Origin: Burkholderiaceae bacterium
GTDB lineage: Bacteria; Pseudomonadota; Gammaproteobacteria; Burkholderiales; Burkholderiaceae
Length of the DNA: 14,461 bases
Reading direction: 5' to 3'
Assembly (NCBI GenBank): GCA_030151165.1
Contig: JASLEM010000536.1
Span: 1 to 14,461 of the forward strand
Numbering within the stretch: the stretch's first letter is position 1; every line of letters begins with the position of its first letter. The position numbers and the translations under genes were made by a program. This document shows positions 1-6,579 of the stretch, piece after piece. The notes under the pieces are model-generated. The model did not search any database. It saw only the letters and a program-made list of their open reading frames with translations, and was not told the origin of the DNA.

Positions 1-1344
1 GAGTGCGACGCCGTCTTCCTGCTGATCGACATCGACCAGTTCCGCCTCGTCAACGAGACCTGCGGCTGCATCGCCGGCGACGAGCTGCTGCGCCAGTTCG
101 CCGAGGTCGTCGGCGGCCTGCTCGCGCGCACCGACTTCTTCGCGCGCCTGGGCGGCGACAAGTTCGGCGTCGTGAGCGAGACATCGTCGCCCGAGGCCGG
201 CCCGGCGCTCGCGCGCCGCATCCTCGACCAGCTCACCGAGTTCGAGTTCCACTGGGAAGAGCGCAGCTTCAAGATGGCCGCGTCGGTGGCTGTCGTGCGC
301 GTCGCGGCGGACATCGTGTCGTTCGACCAGCTGATGCTCGCGGCCGACGAGGCCGCCTACCTCGCCAAGCGCGACGGCCGCGGCGCGATCCGCGTGCACG
401 ACGCGTCGGTGCTCGACGCCGAAGGCCACCGCGAGTCGGTGAACTGGGCGCTGGTGCTCGTCGACGCCCTGAAGCTCGATCATTTCCAGGCCTTCTTCCA
501 GCGCCTGCAGCCGCTCGCGAAGTCCGACGACGGCCACGCGCACGGCCTGCACGTCGAGACGCTGATCCGCCTGTGGGATCCGCGCAAGCAGCGCCTCGTG
601 CTGCCGACGCAGTTCATCGCGCCGGCCGAACGCTTCCACCTGATCGGCGAGATCGACCGCTGGATGGTGCGCGAGGTCGTGCGCACGCTGGGGGCGATGC
701 CGGAATGGCACGACCGCATCGAGCAGGTGGCCGTCAACCTGTCGGCCGTCTCGATCCGCGAGCCGGGCCTCGCGCAGTACGTCGAGGACACGCTCGCCGA
801 GTTCAAGGTGCCCGGGCGCTTGCTGTGCTTCGAGATCACCGAGACCGAGGCGATCGTCAACCTGCAGAGCGCCGGCGAGTTCATGCACACGCTGCACCGC
901 CTCGGCTGCCGCTTCGCGCTCGACGACTTCGGTTCCGGCTTCGCGTCGTTCACCTACCTGCGCCAGCTGCCGTTCGACACGATCAAGATCGACGGCATGT
1001 TCGTGCGCGACATGGACACCGACCTCGTCCACGGCGGCATGGTGCGCTCGATGACCGAGATGGCGCGCCTGCTGAAGAAGCCGGTCGTCGCCGAGTGCGT
1101 CGAGACCGAGACCGTCGCCGCGATGCTGCGCGAGCTGGGCGTCGACTGGGCGCAGGGCTTCTTCTATCACCGCCCCGAACCGCTGACCGCCGACGCGCTG
1201 CGCGCCAGCCTGCTGACGGTGCCGGTGCCGCAGCTGGCGATCCCGAGCGAGGTGCTGGGCGATCCGGCGGCAACGGCGTCGACGCCCGCGCCGTCGTCCG
1301 CCGATGCGCCGGCCTCGGCGATACCGCCCGCCGCCTTGGCCTGA
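1..1344 (+). CDS. GGDEF-EAL cyclic-di-GMP signalling protein (3' part, truncated by window start)
   Basis: This is the C-terminal 447 codons of a protein that begins before the window; the frame is open from base 1. Residues 1-60 are the end of a GGDEF domain: DID at 10-12, N18, GD at 26-27, and GGDKF at 51-55, where lysine replaces the catalytic glutamate. The inhibitory-site RxxD is also absent (ARTD at 42-45), so cyclase activity is doubtful. An EAL domain spans about 155-400. The EAL motif reads ETL (E186), and the other usual metal/catalytic residues are present: N246, E278 (FEITE), D308-D309 (DDFGSG), K329 (IKID), E365 (AECVE) and Q385 (QGFF). I infer a c-di-GMP phosphodiesterase, possibly with a regulatory GGDEF domain. 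The tail after about 400 is Ala/Pro-rich and probably disordered. Upstream sensory domains cannot be seen. The next gene is convergent, 36 bp away. Confidence 0.93.
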   Translation, partial: ECDAVFLLIDIDQFRLVNETCGCIAGDELLRQFAEVVGGLLARTDFFARLGGDKFGVVSETSSPEAGPALARRILDQLTEFEFHWEERSFKMAASVAVVRVAADIVSFDQLMLAADEAAYLAKRDGRGAIRVHDASVLDAEGHRESVNWALVLVDALKLDHFQAFFQRLQPLAKSDDGHAHGLHVETLIRLWDPRKQRLVLPTQFIAPAERFHLIGEIDRWMVREVVRTLGAMPEWHDRIEQVAVNLSAVSIREPGLAQYVEDTLAEFKVPGRLLCFEITETEAIVNLQSAGEFMHTLHRLGCRFALDDFGSGFASFTYLRQLPFDTIKIDGMFVRDMDTDLVHGGMVRSMTEMARLLKKPVVAECVETETVAAMLRELGVDWAQGFFYHRPEPLTADALRASLLTVPVPQLAIPSEVLGDPAATASTPAPSSADAPASAIPPAALA

Positions 1345-1380
1345 GCCCGTCGGCTTGCGCCGCTGTGGGGCGCGATCGCC

Positions 1381-2286
1381 TCAGTCCGGCGCGACCACGT
1401 TCGCGATCCCCGCCGCCACATGCCCGGACGGCACGTGGCTCGCGGCGCTTTCGACGTGGCGGGTCTGGTCGTCGAAGAAGAAGTCGGGCTCGAACTCGCG
1501 CAGGAACTCGCCCTTGGGCAGGCCGCCGAGGAACATCGCCTCGTCGATGTCGATCTCCCACTCCATCAGCGTGCGGATCGCGCGTTCGTGCGCGGGCGCG
1601 CTGCGCGCGGTGACGAGCGCGGTGCGCACCGTCATGCCGCCGACCTGCGCCTGCTGCAGCCGCTGCAGCGCGGCGAGCAGCGGCTTGAACGGGCCGGGCG
1701 CGAGCGGGGTCGAGGCCTGCGCGGTCTCGTGGAGCTGGAAGGCGTCGAGGCCCTCGGCCTGGAACACGCGCTCGGCTTCGTCGGAGAACAGCACGGCGTC
1801 GCCGTCGAACGCGATGCGAACCTCGTCCGGATGCGCGTCCGACGCGCGCGCCGAGTGCGGATAGACCGTCGCCGCCGGCACGCCGGCTTCCAGCGCGGAG
1901 CGCACGTCGTCGGCGTTCGTCGTGAGGAACAGGTGCGCGCCGAGCGGCTTCAGGTAGCGCCACGGGCTGCGGCCGCGGGTGAACGTGCCGCGCTCGATCG
2001 GCAGCCCGTAGTGCTTGGCCGAGCGGAACGCGCGCATGCCCGAGACGGGGTCGTTGCGCGAGAGGATCACCACCTCCACGCGCGGCGCCGGGTCGCGGAA
2101 CTGCAGCAGCTTGCGCACCAGCGAGAACGCGACGCCGGGGCGCGCGGGCACGTCGAGCCGCTCGAGCTGGAGCTTCATGTAGGCGCGGTCGTCCGAGCCT
2201 TCGAAGACGAGGTTCTCCTCTTCGAAGTCGAACAGGGCACGGGACGAGATGGCGACGACGAGTCGTCCGTCGAGGGAGGCAGGCAT
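1381..2286 (-). CDS. Cytosolic 5'-nucleotidase (cN-I / PF06189-like)
   Basis: This 301-residue protein resembles the bacterial relatives of cytosolic 5'-nucleotidase I, which dephosphorylate nucleoside monophosphates such as AMP. Family hallmarks are the N-terminal block RLVVAISSRALFD (8-20), ILSRNDP (74-80) and the Asp-rich DGDAVLFSDE (161-170), taken as the nucleophile/acid pair of the HAD-like active site. A second acidic block, FDDQT, lies near the C-terminus. No signal peptide or membrane segment is visible, so it should be cytoplasmic. I chose ATG at 2286 because the protein then starts just before the conserved block. A GTG at 2319 is in frame but adds 11 unlikely residues. No Shine-Dalgarno sequence precedes the ATG; instead TATGAT ends 6 bp upstream, suggesting a leaderless transcript. 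It lies 87 bp downstream of the DUF308 gene on the same strand and may also be reached by readthrough. Confidence 0.88.
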   Translation of the reverse strand: MPASLDGRLVVAISSRALFDFEEENLVFEGSDDRAYMKLQLERLDVPARPGVAFSLVRKLLQFRDPAPRVEVVILSRNDPVSGMRAFRSAKHYGLPIERGTFTRGRSPWRYLKPLGAHLFLTTNADDVRSALEAGVPAATVYPHSARASDAHPDEVRIAFDGDAVLFSDEAERVFQAEGLDAFQLHETAQASTPLAPGPFKPLLAALQRLQQAQVGGMTVRTALVTARSAPAHERAIRTLMEWEIDIDEAMFLGGLPKGEFLREFEPDFFFDDQTRHVESAASHVPSGHVAAGIANVVAPD

Positions 2287-2292
2287 GGATCG

Positions 2293-2298
2293 ATCATA
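2293..2298 (-). promoter_or_regulatory. -10-like TATGAT immediately upstream of the 5'-nucleotidase start
   Basis: On the minus strand TATGAT (one mismatch to TATAAT) is followed by six bases and then the ATG at 2286. Transcription would start at or next to the start codon, consistent with a leaderless mRNA and the missing ribosome binding site. I do not see a good -35 at 16-18 bp, which lowers confidence. Confidence 0.4.
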
Positions 2299-2373
2299 GG
2301 CCCGCCCCTGGCTCGCCACGTGAGCCGATGGGGCGATTTCCGGGCGTTTCGGCGCGGGGCGTCGACGTCGCGA

Positions 2374-2955
2374 TCAGGCGTCGGCACCCGCCGCGTCGGG
2401 CTGGCCGCCCTTGTTGAACAGCACCACGAGGCCCGAGACCAGGAAGTAGGCGGCGCCGACCATCGCGTAGCCGGCGATCGTCTGGAGTACGGGCGCCGCG
2501 CTGCCTTGCTGGCTGACGAAGAAGCCGCCCGCGAGCGCGGACTGCGCGCCGCTCAGCATCATGACCCACTGCCCGCGGTTCGTCTTGCGGCGGCGGATCG
2601 CCGTCACCAGTTGCATCAGGCCCGACAGGATGGCCCACGAGCCGAAGATCGCGAGGTCGATGTGCCAGCCGAGTGCGGGCGACAGGGTCACGGCGGCCGT
2701 GACGATCGCGCTGATCCAGATGTTGGCGACCTGCGTCGGATTGGCCGCGGCGCCGCCGGTCTGGCGGACGTCCATCAGGTTCGCGAGCGCGTCCCATGCG
2801 GGATAGGCGACCAGCAGCGCCGTCGCGAGCGGGGCGGACTGCTTCGCGACCGTGAACGCCAGGGCGACCCAGGCGAGCGAGAAGGCGGCACGGATGAAAT
2901 ACAGCTTGCGCAGCCACGCGGCGCGCTCGAGGTAGGAAGAGGTGGAGGTCTGCAT
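2374..2955 (-). CDS. DUF308/HdeD-like small integral membrane protein
   Basis: This 193-residue protein is mostly hydrophobic. About six membrane segments can be drawn, near 20-38, 41-60, 75-95, 99-120, 127-150 and 157-180. A basic cytoplasmic-looking loop (AIRRRKTNRGQW) follows the fourth. The spacing and the motif AYPAWDALANLMD resemble the DUF308 (HdeD-related) proteins common in Burkholderiales, whose biochemical role is not settled. It is transcribed divergently from the two-component regulator at 3092, and the 136-bp interval between them contains a CusR-box-like dyad. I therefore infer that it may be a target of that regulator, perhaps in envelope stress, but nothing in the protein shows a substrate. 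No convincing Shine-Dalgarno sequence precedes the ATG at 2955. Confidence 0.78.
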   Translation of the reverse strand: MQTSTSSYLERAAWLRKLYFIRAAFSLAWVALAFTVAKQSAPLATALLVAYPAWDALANLMDVRQTGGAAANPTQVANIWISAIVTAAVTLSPALGWHIDLAIFGSWAILSGLMQLVTAIRRRKTNRGQWVMMLSGAQSALAGGFFVSQQGSAAPVLQTIAGYAMVGAAYFLVSGLVVLFNKGGQPDAAGADA

Positions 2956-3037
2956 GGATGGACGGCGCGGGGCCGCTCGCTGGCGTTGTCGGTGAAGGGA
3001 ACTGTAGGAATTCCGGCGCTTTTCGGGGGTGACGACT

Positions 3038-3057
3038 GGATGACAAAAACGTCATCC
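3038..3057. promoter_or_regulatory. CusR/CopR-box-like dyad in the divergent promoter region
   Basis: The 20 bases GGATGACAAAAACGTCATCC form a perfect 7-bp inverted repeat with a 6-bp centre. Read as TGACAA-AA-ACGTCA, the layout matches the known CusR/CopR box TGACAA-NN-TTGTCA in spacing, with two mismatches in the right half. Its centre lies about 44 bp before the response-regulator ATG, the usual distance for an activator contacting the -35 region, given the apparent leaderless start. A further TGAC at 3030-3033 lies 11 bp upstream of the one at 3041. Autoregulation by the adjacent regulator and control of the divergent DUF308 gene are inferences. Confidence 0.6.
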
Positions 3058-3077
3058 CGGCCGCGGCGCGCGCGGCG

Positions 3078-3083
3078 CACAAT
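3078..3083 (+). promoter_or_regulatory. -10-like CACAAT before the response regulator
   Basis: CACAAT ends 8 bp before the ATG at 3092 and no Shine-Dalgarno sequence is present, a pattern fitting a leaderless or near-leaderless transcript. There is no consensus -35 at 17 bp, as expected if an activator bound at the dyad at 3038-3057 replaces it. Weak evidence on its own. Confidence 0.35.
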
Positions 3084-3091
3084 CCGGCCGC

Positions 3092-3787
3092 ATGAAGATC
3101 CTGGTCATCGAGGACGACCCGAAGACGGGCGACTACCTGAAGAAGGGGCTGCGCGAGAGCGGCTACGCGGTCGACCTCTCGCGTACCGGCACCGACGGCC
3201 TGCAGATGGCGATGAACAATGCGTACGACCTCGTCGTGCTCGACGTCACGCTGCCCGGCATCGACGGCTGGCAGATCATGCCGGCGCTGCGCGAGAAGGG
3301 CGACGTGCGCGTGCTGTTCCTCACCGCGCGCGACCAGCTGAGCGACCGCATCCGCGGCCTCGAGCTCGGCGCCGACGACTACCTCGTCAAGCCGTTCTCG
3401 TTCACCGAGCTCGTGCTGCGCATCCGCACGCTGCTGCGGCGCGGGGTCGCGCGCGAGGTCGACGTCTACGAAGTCGCCGACCTCAAGCTCGACGTCCTGC
3501 GCCGCAAGGTCACGCGCGAAGGCACGGAGATCGCGCTGACGAACAAGGAGTTCCTGCTGCTGCACCTGCTCGTCAGGCGGCAGGGCGAGGCGCTCTCGCG
3601 CACGCTGATCGCGTCCGAGGTCTGGAACATGAACTTCGACAGCGACACCAACGTCGTCGACGTCGCCGTCAAGCGGTTGCGCGCGAAGGTCGACAAGCCG
3701 TTCGGAACGCCGCTGATCCACACGGTGCGCAGCATCGGCTACGCGTTCGGCGACCCGCCTGCCGATGCGACGGGGAGCGCCGAGTGA
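3092..3787 (+). CDS. OmpR-family response regulator, heavy-metal (CusR/CopR/IrlR) type
   Basis: This is a 231-residue two-domain regulator. The receiver domain (1-115) has the acidic pocket E7/D8/D9, phospho-acceptor D51 (VVLDVTLPG), T78 (FLTARD) and K100 (LVKPF). The winged-helix DNA-binding domain (about 125-222) contains [20 protein letters not shown] and [10 protein letters not shown], wording typical of the CusR/CopR/IrlR heavy-metal branch. It should be phosphorylated by the kinase encoded next, whose GTG start overlaps its TGA by 4 bp (translational coupling). The start at 3092 gives a canonical receiver N-terminus (MKILVIEDD). No copper or other metal efflux genes are in view, so the metal specificity suggested by the family is unproven here. 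The upstream dyad suggests autoregulation. Confidence 0.93.
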   Translation: MKILVIEDDPKTGDYLKKGLRESGYAVDLSRTGTDGLQMAMNNAYDLVVLDVTLPGIDGWQIMPALREKGDVRVLFLTARDQLSDRIRGLELGADDYLVKPFSFTELVLRIRTLLRRGVAREVDVYEVADLKLDVLRRKVTREGTEIALTNKEFLLLHLLVRRQGEALSRTLIASEVWNMNFDSDTNVVDVAVKRLRAKVDKPFGTPLIHTVRSIGYAFGDPPADATGSAE

Positions 3788-5187
3788 TCGCGCGCTGGCT
3801 CCCGAGCTCGCTCGCCGTCCGCGTGACGCTGCTGTGCGCCGCGGTCGCGGTCGCGGTCACCGGAATGCTGGGCATGTTCTTCTTCATCGCCGCGCGGATC
3901 GGCATCACGGCACATGCCGACGAGCAGCTGATCGGCCGCGCGGAGCACTTCCGTCGCCTCGTCGCCGACGCGCGCACCGTCACCGACCTGCACGCGCGAT
4001 CGATGCTGCTCGAGGACCTGCTCGGCCCCTCGAGCGACGTGCTGGTCCTGCGGCGCGTGGACGAGGCACCGCTGGTCGAGGTCAACCCCGATCGCCACGC
4101 GGTGCCCGCGAACTTCGCGCCCGTGCCCGCGGATCGCCCGCTGACGGCGGCCGACGTGCGCGATGCGTGGCCCGCGCACGGCCCGCGCGTGCGCTGGGTC
4201 TCGGGCTTCGCGCGTTCGGGGCCGGACGGCGCGCTGGTCGAGGTGATCGCGGGGCATCCCTTCGGCAGCGAGATGCGCATGATCGGCGACAGCCGCGACA
4301 AGGCGCTGGCGAGCACGCTCATCGCGATGCTCGCGTCCACGCTGCTCGTGTACCTCGTGCTGCGGCACGGTCTGCGGCCGCTGCACCGCGTCGCGGCGCA
4401 GGCGGCGCTGATCGACCCGATCAACCTCGCGATCCGGCTGCCGGAGCACGACGCGCCGCGCGAGCTGCAGGAGATGGTCGCCGTCTTCAACGCGATGCTC
4501 GGTCGCATCGACACGGGCTACGGCCGGCTGTCGCAGTTCTCCGCCGACCTCGCGCACGAGATCCGCACGCCGGTCGGCGCGCTGATCGGGCAGACGCAGG
4601 TCGCGCTCAACCGCACGCGCGACGCGGGCGAGTACCAGCAGGTGCTCGAGTCGAACCTCGAGGAGCTCAACCGGCTGCGGCTGATCGTCGACAACATCCT
4701 CTTCCTCGCGCAGGCCGACCACGCGGCCCTCGAGATCGAGCGCACGCCGATGGCGATGGCCGACGAGCTGAACCTGATCGCGGACTACTTCGACGGCCCG
4801 GCGGACGAAGCCGGCCTGCGCTTCGCCGTCGAGGCCGACGGCACGGCGCTCGTCAACGCGGCGCTGTGCCGGCGCGCGATCCACAACCTCGTCGTCAACG
4901 CCTTGCGCTACAGCACGCCGGACACGACGATCCGCCTGCTCGGAACGCAGGACGAGGCGTTCTCGACGATCGCGGTGGAGAACGACGGCGTCCCGATCCC
5001 CGCGGAACAGCTCGAGCGCCTGTTCGACCGCTTCTACCGCGCCGACGCCGCGCGTGGCCGGCCCGCCGAATCCAGCGGGCTCGGGCTGGCCATCGTCAAG
5101 GCGATCATGGACCTGCATCGCGGCGAGGCGCGCGTGGCGTGCACGCCGTCGGGGACGATCCGCTTCGAGCTGCGCTTTCCGCGCTGA
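3784..5187 (+). CDS. Sensor histidine kinase, CusS/IrlS-like (HAMP-HisKA-HATPase)
   Basis: This 467-residue inner-membrane kinase is the partner of the upstream regulator. TM1 lies at about 14-36, a periplasmic sensor segment at about 37-174, TM2 at about 175-196, and HAMP at about 197-247. The H-box is DLAHEIRTP with phospho-acceptor H258, the N-box is [11 protein letters not shown] (367-377), the DxG region is NDG (400-402), the F-box is LFDRFYRAD (413-421), and the G2 box is GLGLA (432-436). All residues expected for autophosphorylation are present. The start is the GTG at 3784, inside the regulator's stop (GTGA overlap); a later start would lose TM1. The sensor segment has no Cys or Met cluster and few histidines, so the heavy-metal assignment rests on the kinase/regulator type and not on visible metal ligands. 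Confidence 0.92.
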   Translation: MIARWLPSSLAVRVTLLCAAVAVAVTGMLGMFFFIAARIGITAHADEQLIGRAEHFRRLVADARTVTDLHARSMLLEDLLGPSSDVLVLRRVDEAPLVEVNPDRHAVPANFAPVPADRPLTAADVRDAWPAHGPRVRWVSGFARSGPDGALVEVIAGHPFGSEMRMIGDSRDKALASTLIAMLASTLLVYLVLRHGLRPLHRVAAQAALIDPINLAIRLPEHDAPRELQEMVAVFNAMLGRIDTGYGRLSQFSADLAHEIRTPVGALIGQTQVALNRTRDAGEYQQVLESNLEELNRLRLIVDNILFLAQADHAALEIERTPMAMADELNLIADYFDGPADEAGLRFAVEADGTALVNAALCRRAIHNLVVNALRYSTPDTTIRLLGTQDEAFSTIAVENDGVPIPAEQLERLFDRFYRADAARGRPAESSGLGLAIVKAIMDLHRGEARVACTPSGTIRFELRFPR

Positions 5188-5233
5188 CGACGCGCGACGC
5201 CCGTCTCGCGACGATGCGGAACAGCGCAGACGC

Positions 5234-5248
5234 CGATGTTCGGCATCG
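5234..5248. repeat. Small hairpin in the kinase-CPBP gap
   Basis: CGATG-TTCGG-CATCG is a perfect 5-bp stem 46 bp after the kinase stop. There is no T-run on either side, so a Rho-independent terminator is not supported. It could be a pause or processing site, or chance. Confidence 0.25.
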
Positions 5249-5293
5249 AACGACGCCGTCGCGCATGTTCGCCGGGATCGACGGCGCCGACGC

Positions 5294-5299
5294 TATCGT
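5294..5299 (+). promoter_or_regulatory. -10-like TATCGT before the CPBP gene
   Basis: TATCGT ends 7 bp before the ATG at 5307 and there is no Shine-Dalgarno sequence. The same hexamer recurs 30 bp before the DUF4349 gene (9322-9327). It suggests a near-leaderless start and supports choosing 5307 over in-frame upstream codons. No strong -35 is visible. Confidence 0.35.
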
Positions 5300-5306
5300 T
5301 CGCGCC

Positions 5307-6020
5307 ATGTCGTCCGAAAAGATTTTCTCGTCGTCGCGCCTCGAGCCGGAGTCGGACGCCGGCCCGTCGCACGCGGCCTCGCTGGCGCTGGTCGCGTGGG
5401 TGCTGTGCTATCCGCTGTTCTCGAAGTTCGTCGTGCCGCACGCGCCGGCCGCGGCGTCCGTGCTCGACGAGATGCGCGTGCGCGTTCTCAACGAGGCGCC
5501 GCGCTGGCTCTACGCGGGCGTGGCGCTGTTGCTCGCGCTGCGCTGGCAGCGGAGCACGCCGGCCGCCCTCGGGCTGCGGCGCCCCGGCGCGATGACCTGG
5601 TTCGCGGGCCTGGCGGGCAGCGTGCTGGCGTTCGCGCTCGCGGTCGCCGCGAGGACGGCGCTCGCCGGCCTGGACCCGCCGCCCGACGACCCGGCCGCCG
5701 TCGCCGCGATGATCCACGGCTCGCTCGGCTACGCCGCGATCATGGCGGTGGGCGCGGGCGTCGTCGAGGAAGTGCTGTACCGCGGCGTGCTGGTCGCGGC
5801 GCTGACGCGGCTGACGCGCCGGCCGATCGCGTCGGTGCTGTTGTCCGGCGTCGCGTTCGTGCTGGCGCACGGGCTCTCGTTCAACTGGCTGCAGATGGCG
5901 ATGGCCGCGATGGCGACGATCGCGCTGTCGCTGCTCTACGTCTGGCGGCGCGACCTCGTCGCCAACGCCTTCGCGCACGCGTTGATCGACTTCATCTCCT
6001 TCGCGCAGACGCTGCACTGA
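5307..6020 (+). CDS. CPBP-family intramembrane metalloprotease (Rce1/Abi-like)
   Basis: This 237-residue multi-spanning membrane protein carries the three CPBP/Abi motifs: EEVLYR at 154-159 (EExxxR), FVLAH at 184-188 (FxxxH), and NAFAHALID at 220-228 (third motif, with H224). These glutamates and histidines form the active site of Rce1-type glutamic/metallo intramembrane proteases. About seven hydrophobic segments can be drawn, the first near 24-42. Bacterial members act in peptide maturation or immunity, or have unknown roles, and the substrate here cannot be inferred. It follows the two-component operon by 119 bp on the same strand, but has its own -10-like sequence, so it may be a separate unit. 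Upstream in-frame codons exist, but starting at 5307 gives a normal N-terminus. Confidence 0.87.
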   Translation: MSSEKIFSSSRLEPESDAGPSHAASLALVAWVLCYPLFSKFVVPHAPAAASVLDEMRVRVLNEAPRWLYAGVALLLALRWQRSTPAALGLRRPGAMTWFAGLAGSVLAFALAVAARTALAGLDPPPDDPAAVAAMIHGSLGYAAIMAVGAGVVEEVLYRGVLVAALTRLTRRPIASVLLSGVAFVLAHGLSFNWLQMAMAAMATIALSLLYVWRRDLVANAFAHALIDFISFAQTLH

Positions 6021-6044
6021 GTCGCCGCCGCGCCGCGTCGTGCC

Positions 6045-6050
6045 TACAAT
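6045..6050 (+). promoter_or_regulatory. -10-like TACAAT upstream of the VOC gene
   Basis: TACAAT (one mismatch to TATAAT) lies in the 67-bp gap after the CPBP gene, 37 bp before the ATG at 6088. A -35 is not evident. It suggests the VOC gene has its own promoter. Confidence 0.4.
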
Positions 6051-6074
6051 CCGGGCCGCTGGGCGTCCAGCTTC

Positions 6075-6080
6075 AAGGAG
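6075..6080 (+). promoter_or_regulatory. Strong Shine-Dalgarno AAGGAG that fixes the VOC start
   Basis: AAGGAG lies 7 bp before the ATG at 6088, one of the clearest ribosome binding sites in the window. It decides the start in favour of 6088 over an in-frame ATG at 6040. The resulting N-terminus is an export signal. Confidence 0.8.
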
Positions 6081-6087
6081 CACGTTG

Positions 6088-6555
6088 ATGGCCAATCGAT
6101 CGATCGTCGCGCTGTGCCTCGGCACCCTCCTGGCCGCGGGCCCGTGCGCCCCGGCGCTGGCCGACCCGCCGGCCGGGCACATCACCGGCGTTGGCGGCGT
6201 CTTCTTCAAGGCGAAGGATCCGAAGGCGCTCGCGGCGTGGTACCGCGACGTGCTGGGCCTCCCGCTGGAAGCCTGGGGCGGCGCGGCGCTGCGCTACGAC
6301 GCGCCGGGCCATCCGTCCGCCGTCGGCTGGAACGCGTTCCCCGCCACGACGAAGTACTTCGCGCCGTCCGCCGGCGATTTCATGATCAATTACGCGGTCG
6401 ACGACATGGACGCGATCGCCGCGCGGCTGAAGGACAAGGGCGTCGAGATCCTGAAGCGCGACGACGCCGACCCCAGCGGCCGCTTCGCCTGGATCCTCGA
6501 TCTGGAAGGCAACAAGGTCGAGCTGTGGGAGCCGAAGAAGAAGGCGTCGCCCTGA
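6088..6555 (+). CDS. Exported VOC/glyoxalase-fold protein
   Basis: This 155-residue protein begins with a Sec-type signal peptide: basic start MANR, hydrophobic core 5-17, and ALA-D cleavage expected after residue 25. The mature part is a single vicinal-oxygen-chelate domain (about 29-150) with GVFFKAKDPKALAAWYRDVLGL, FMINYAVDDMDAIAARL and a C-terminal KVELWEP, where E145 is the usual metal-ligand position. Very similar domains are common as cytoplasmic proteins of about 130 residues and are annotated only as glyoxalase or dioxygenase-like. The substrate is unknown. Export to the periplasm is unusual for the fold. The cysteine at 20 is not in a lipobox, so a soluble periplasmic protein is more likely than a lipoprotein. 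The gene is convergent with the AAA+ gene, with stops 20 bp apart. Confidence 0.85.
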   Translation: MANRSIVALCLGTLLAAGPCAPALADPPAGHITGVGGVFFKAKDPKALAAWYRDVLGLPLEAWGGAALRYDAPGHPSAVGWNAFPATTKYFAPSAGDFMINYAVDDMDAIAARLKDKGVEILKRDDADPSGRFAWILDLEGNKVELWEPKKKASP

Positions 6556-6579
6556 CGCGGGTGCGCCGGCCTGCGTCAG
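6552..6579. terminator. Inverted repeat spanning the two convergent stop codons
   Basis: CTGACGC (6552-6558) and GCGTCAG (6573-6579) form a perfect 7-bp stem around a 14-base GC-rich loop. The left arm contains the TGA of the VOC gene and the right arm the stop of the AAA+ gene. It may act as a shared bidirectional terminator, but no T-run follows on either strand, so it is not a standard intrinsic terminator. Confidence 0.4.

Noticed and set aside
2287..2319. GTG at 2319 as the start of the 5'-nucleotidase
   Set aside because: No ribosome binding site, and it adds residues before the conserved N-terminal block; the ATG at 2286 is a better fit.
1420..5187. Very long plus-strand open frame running through the antisense of the nucleotidase and DUF308 genes into the kinase
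   Set aside because: Its upstream part is an Arg/Ala/Gly-rich shadow of real minus-strand genes and of the regulator in another frame; only the part from 3784 (the kinase) is supported.
6088..6165. Lipoprotein reading of the VOC leader (Cys20)
   Set aside because: The residues before the cysteine (AAGPC) do not form a lipobox, while ALA-D is a good signal peptidase I site.
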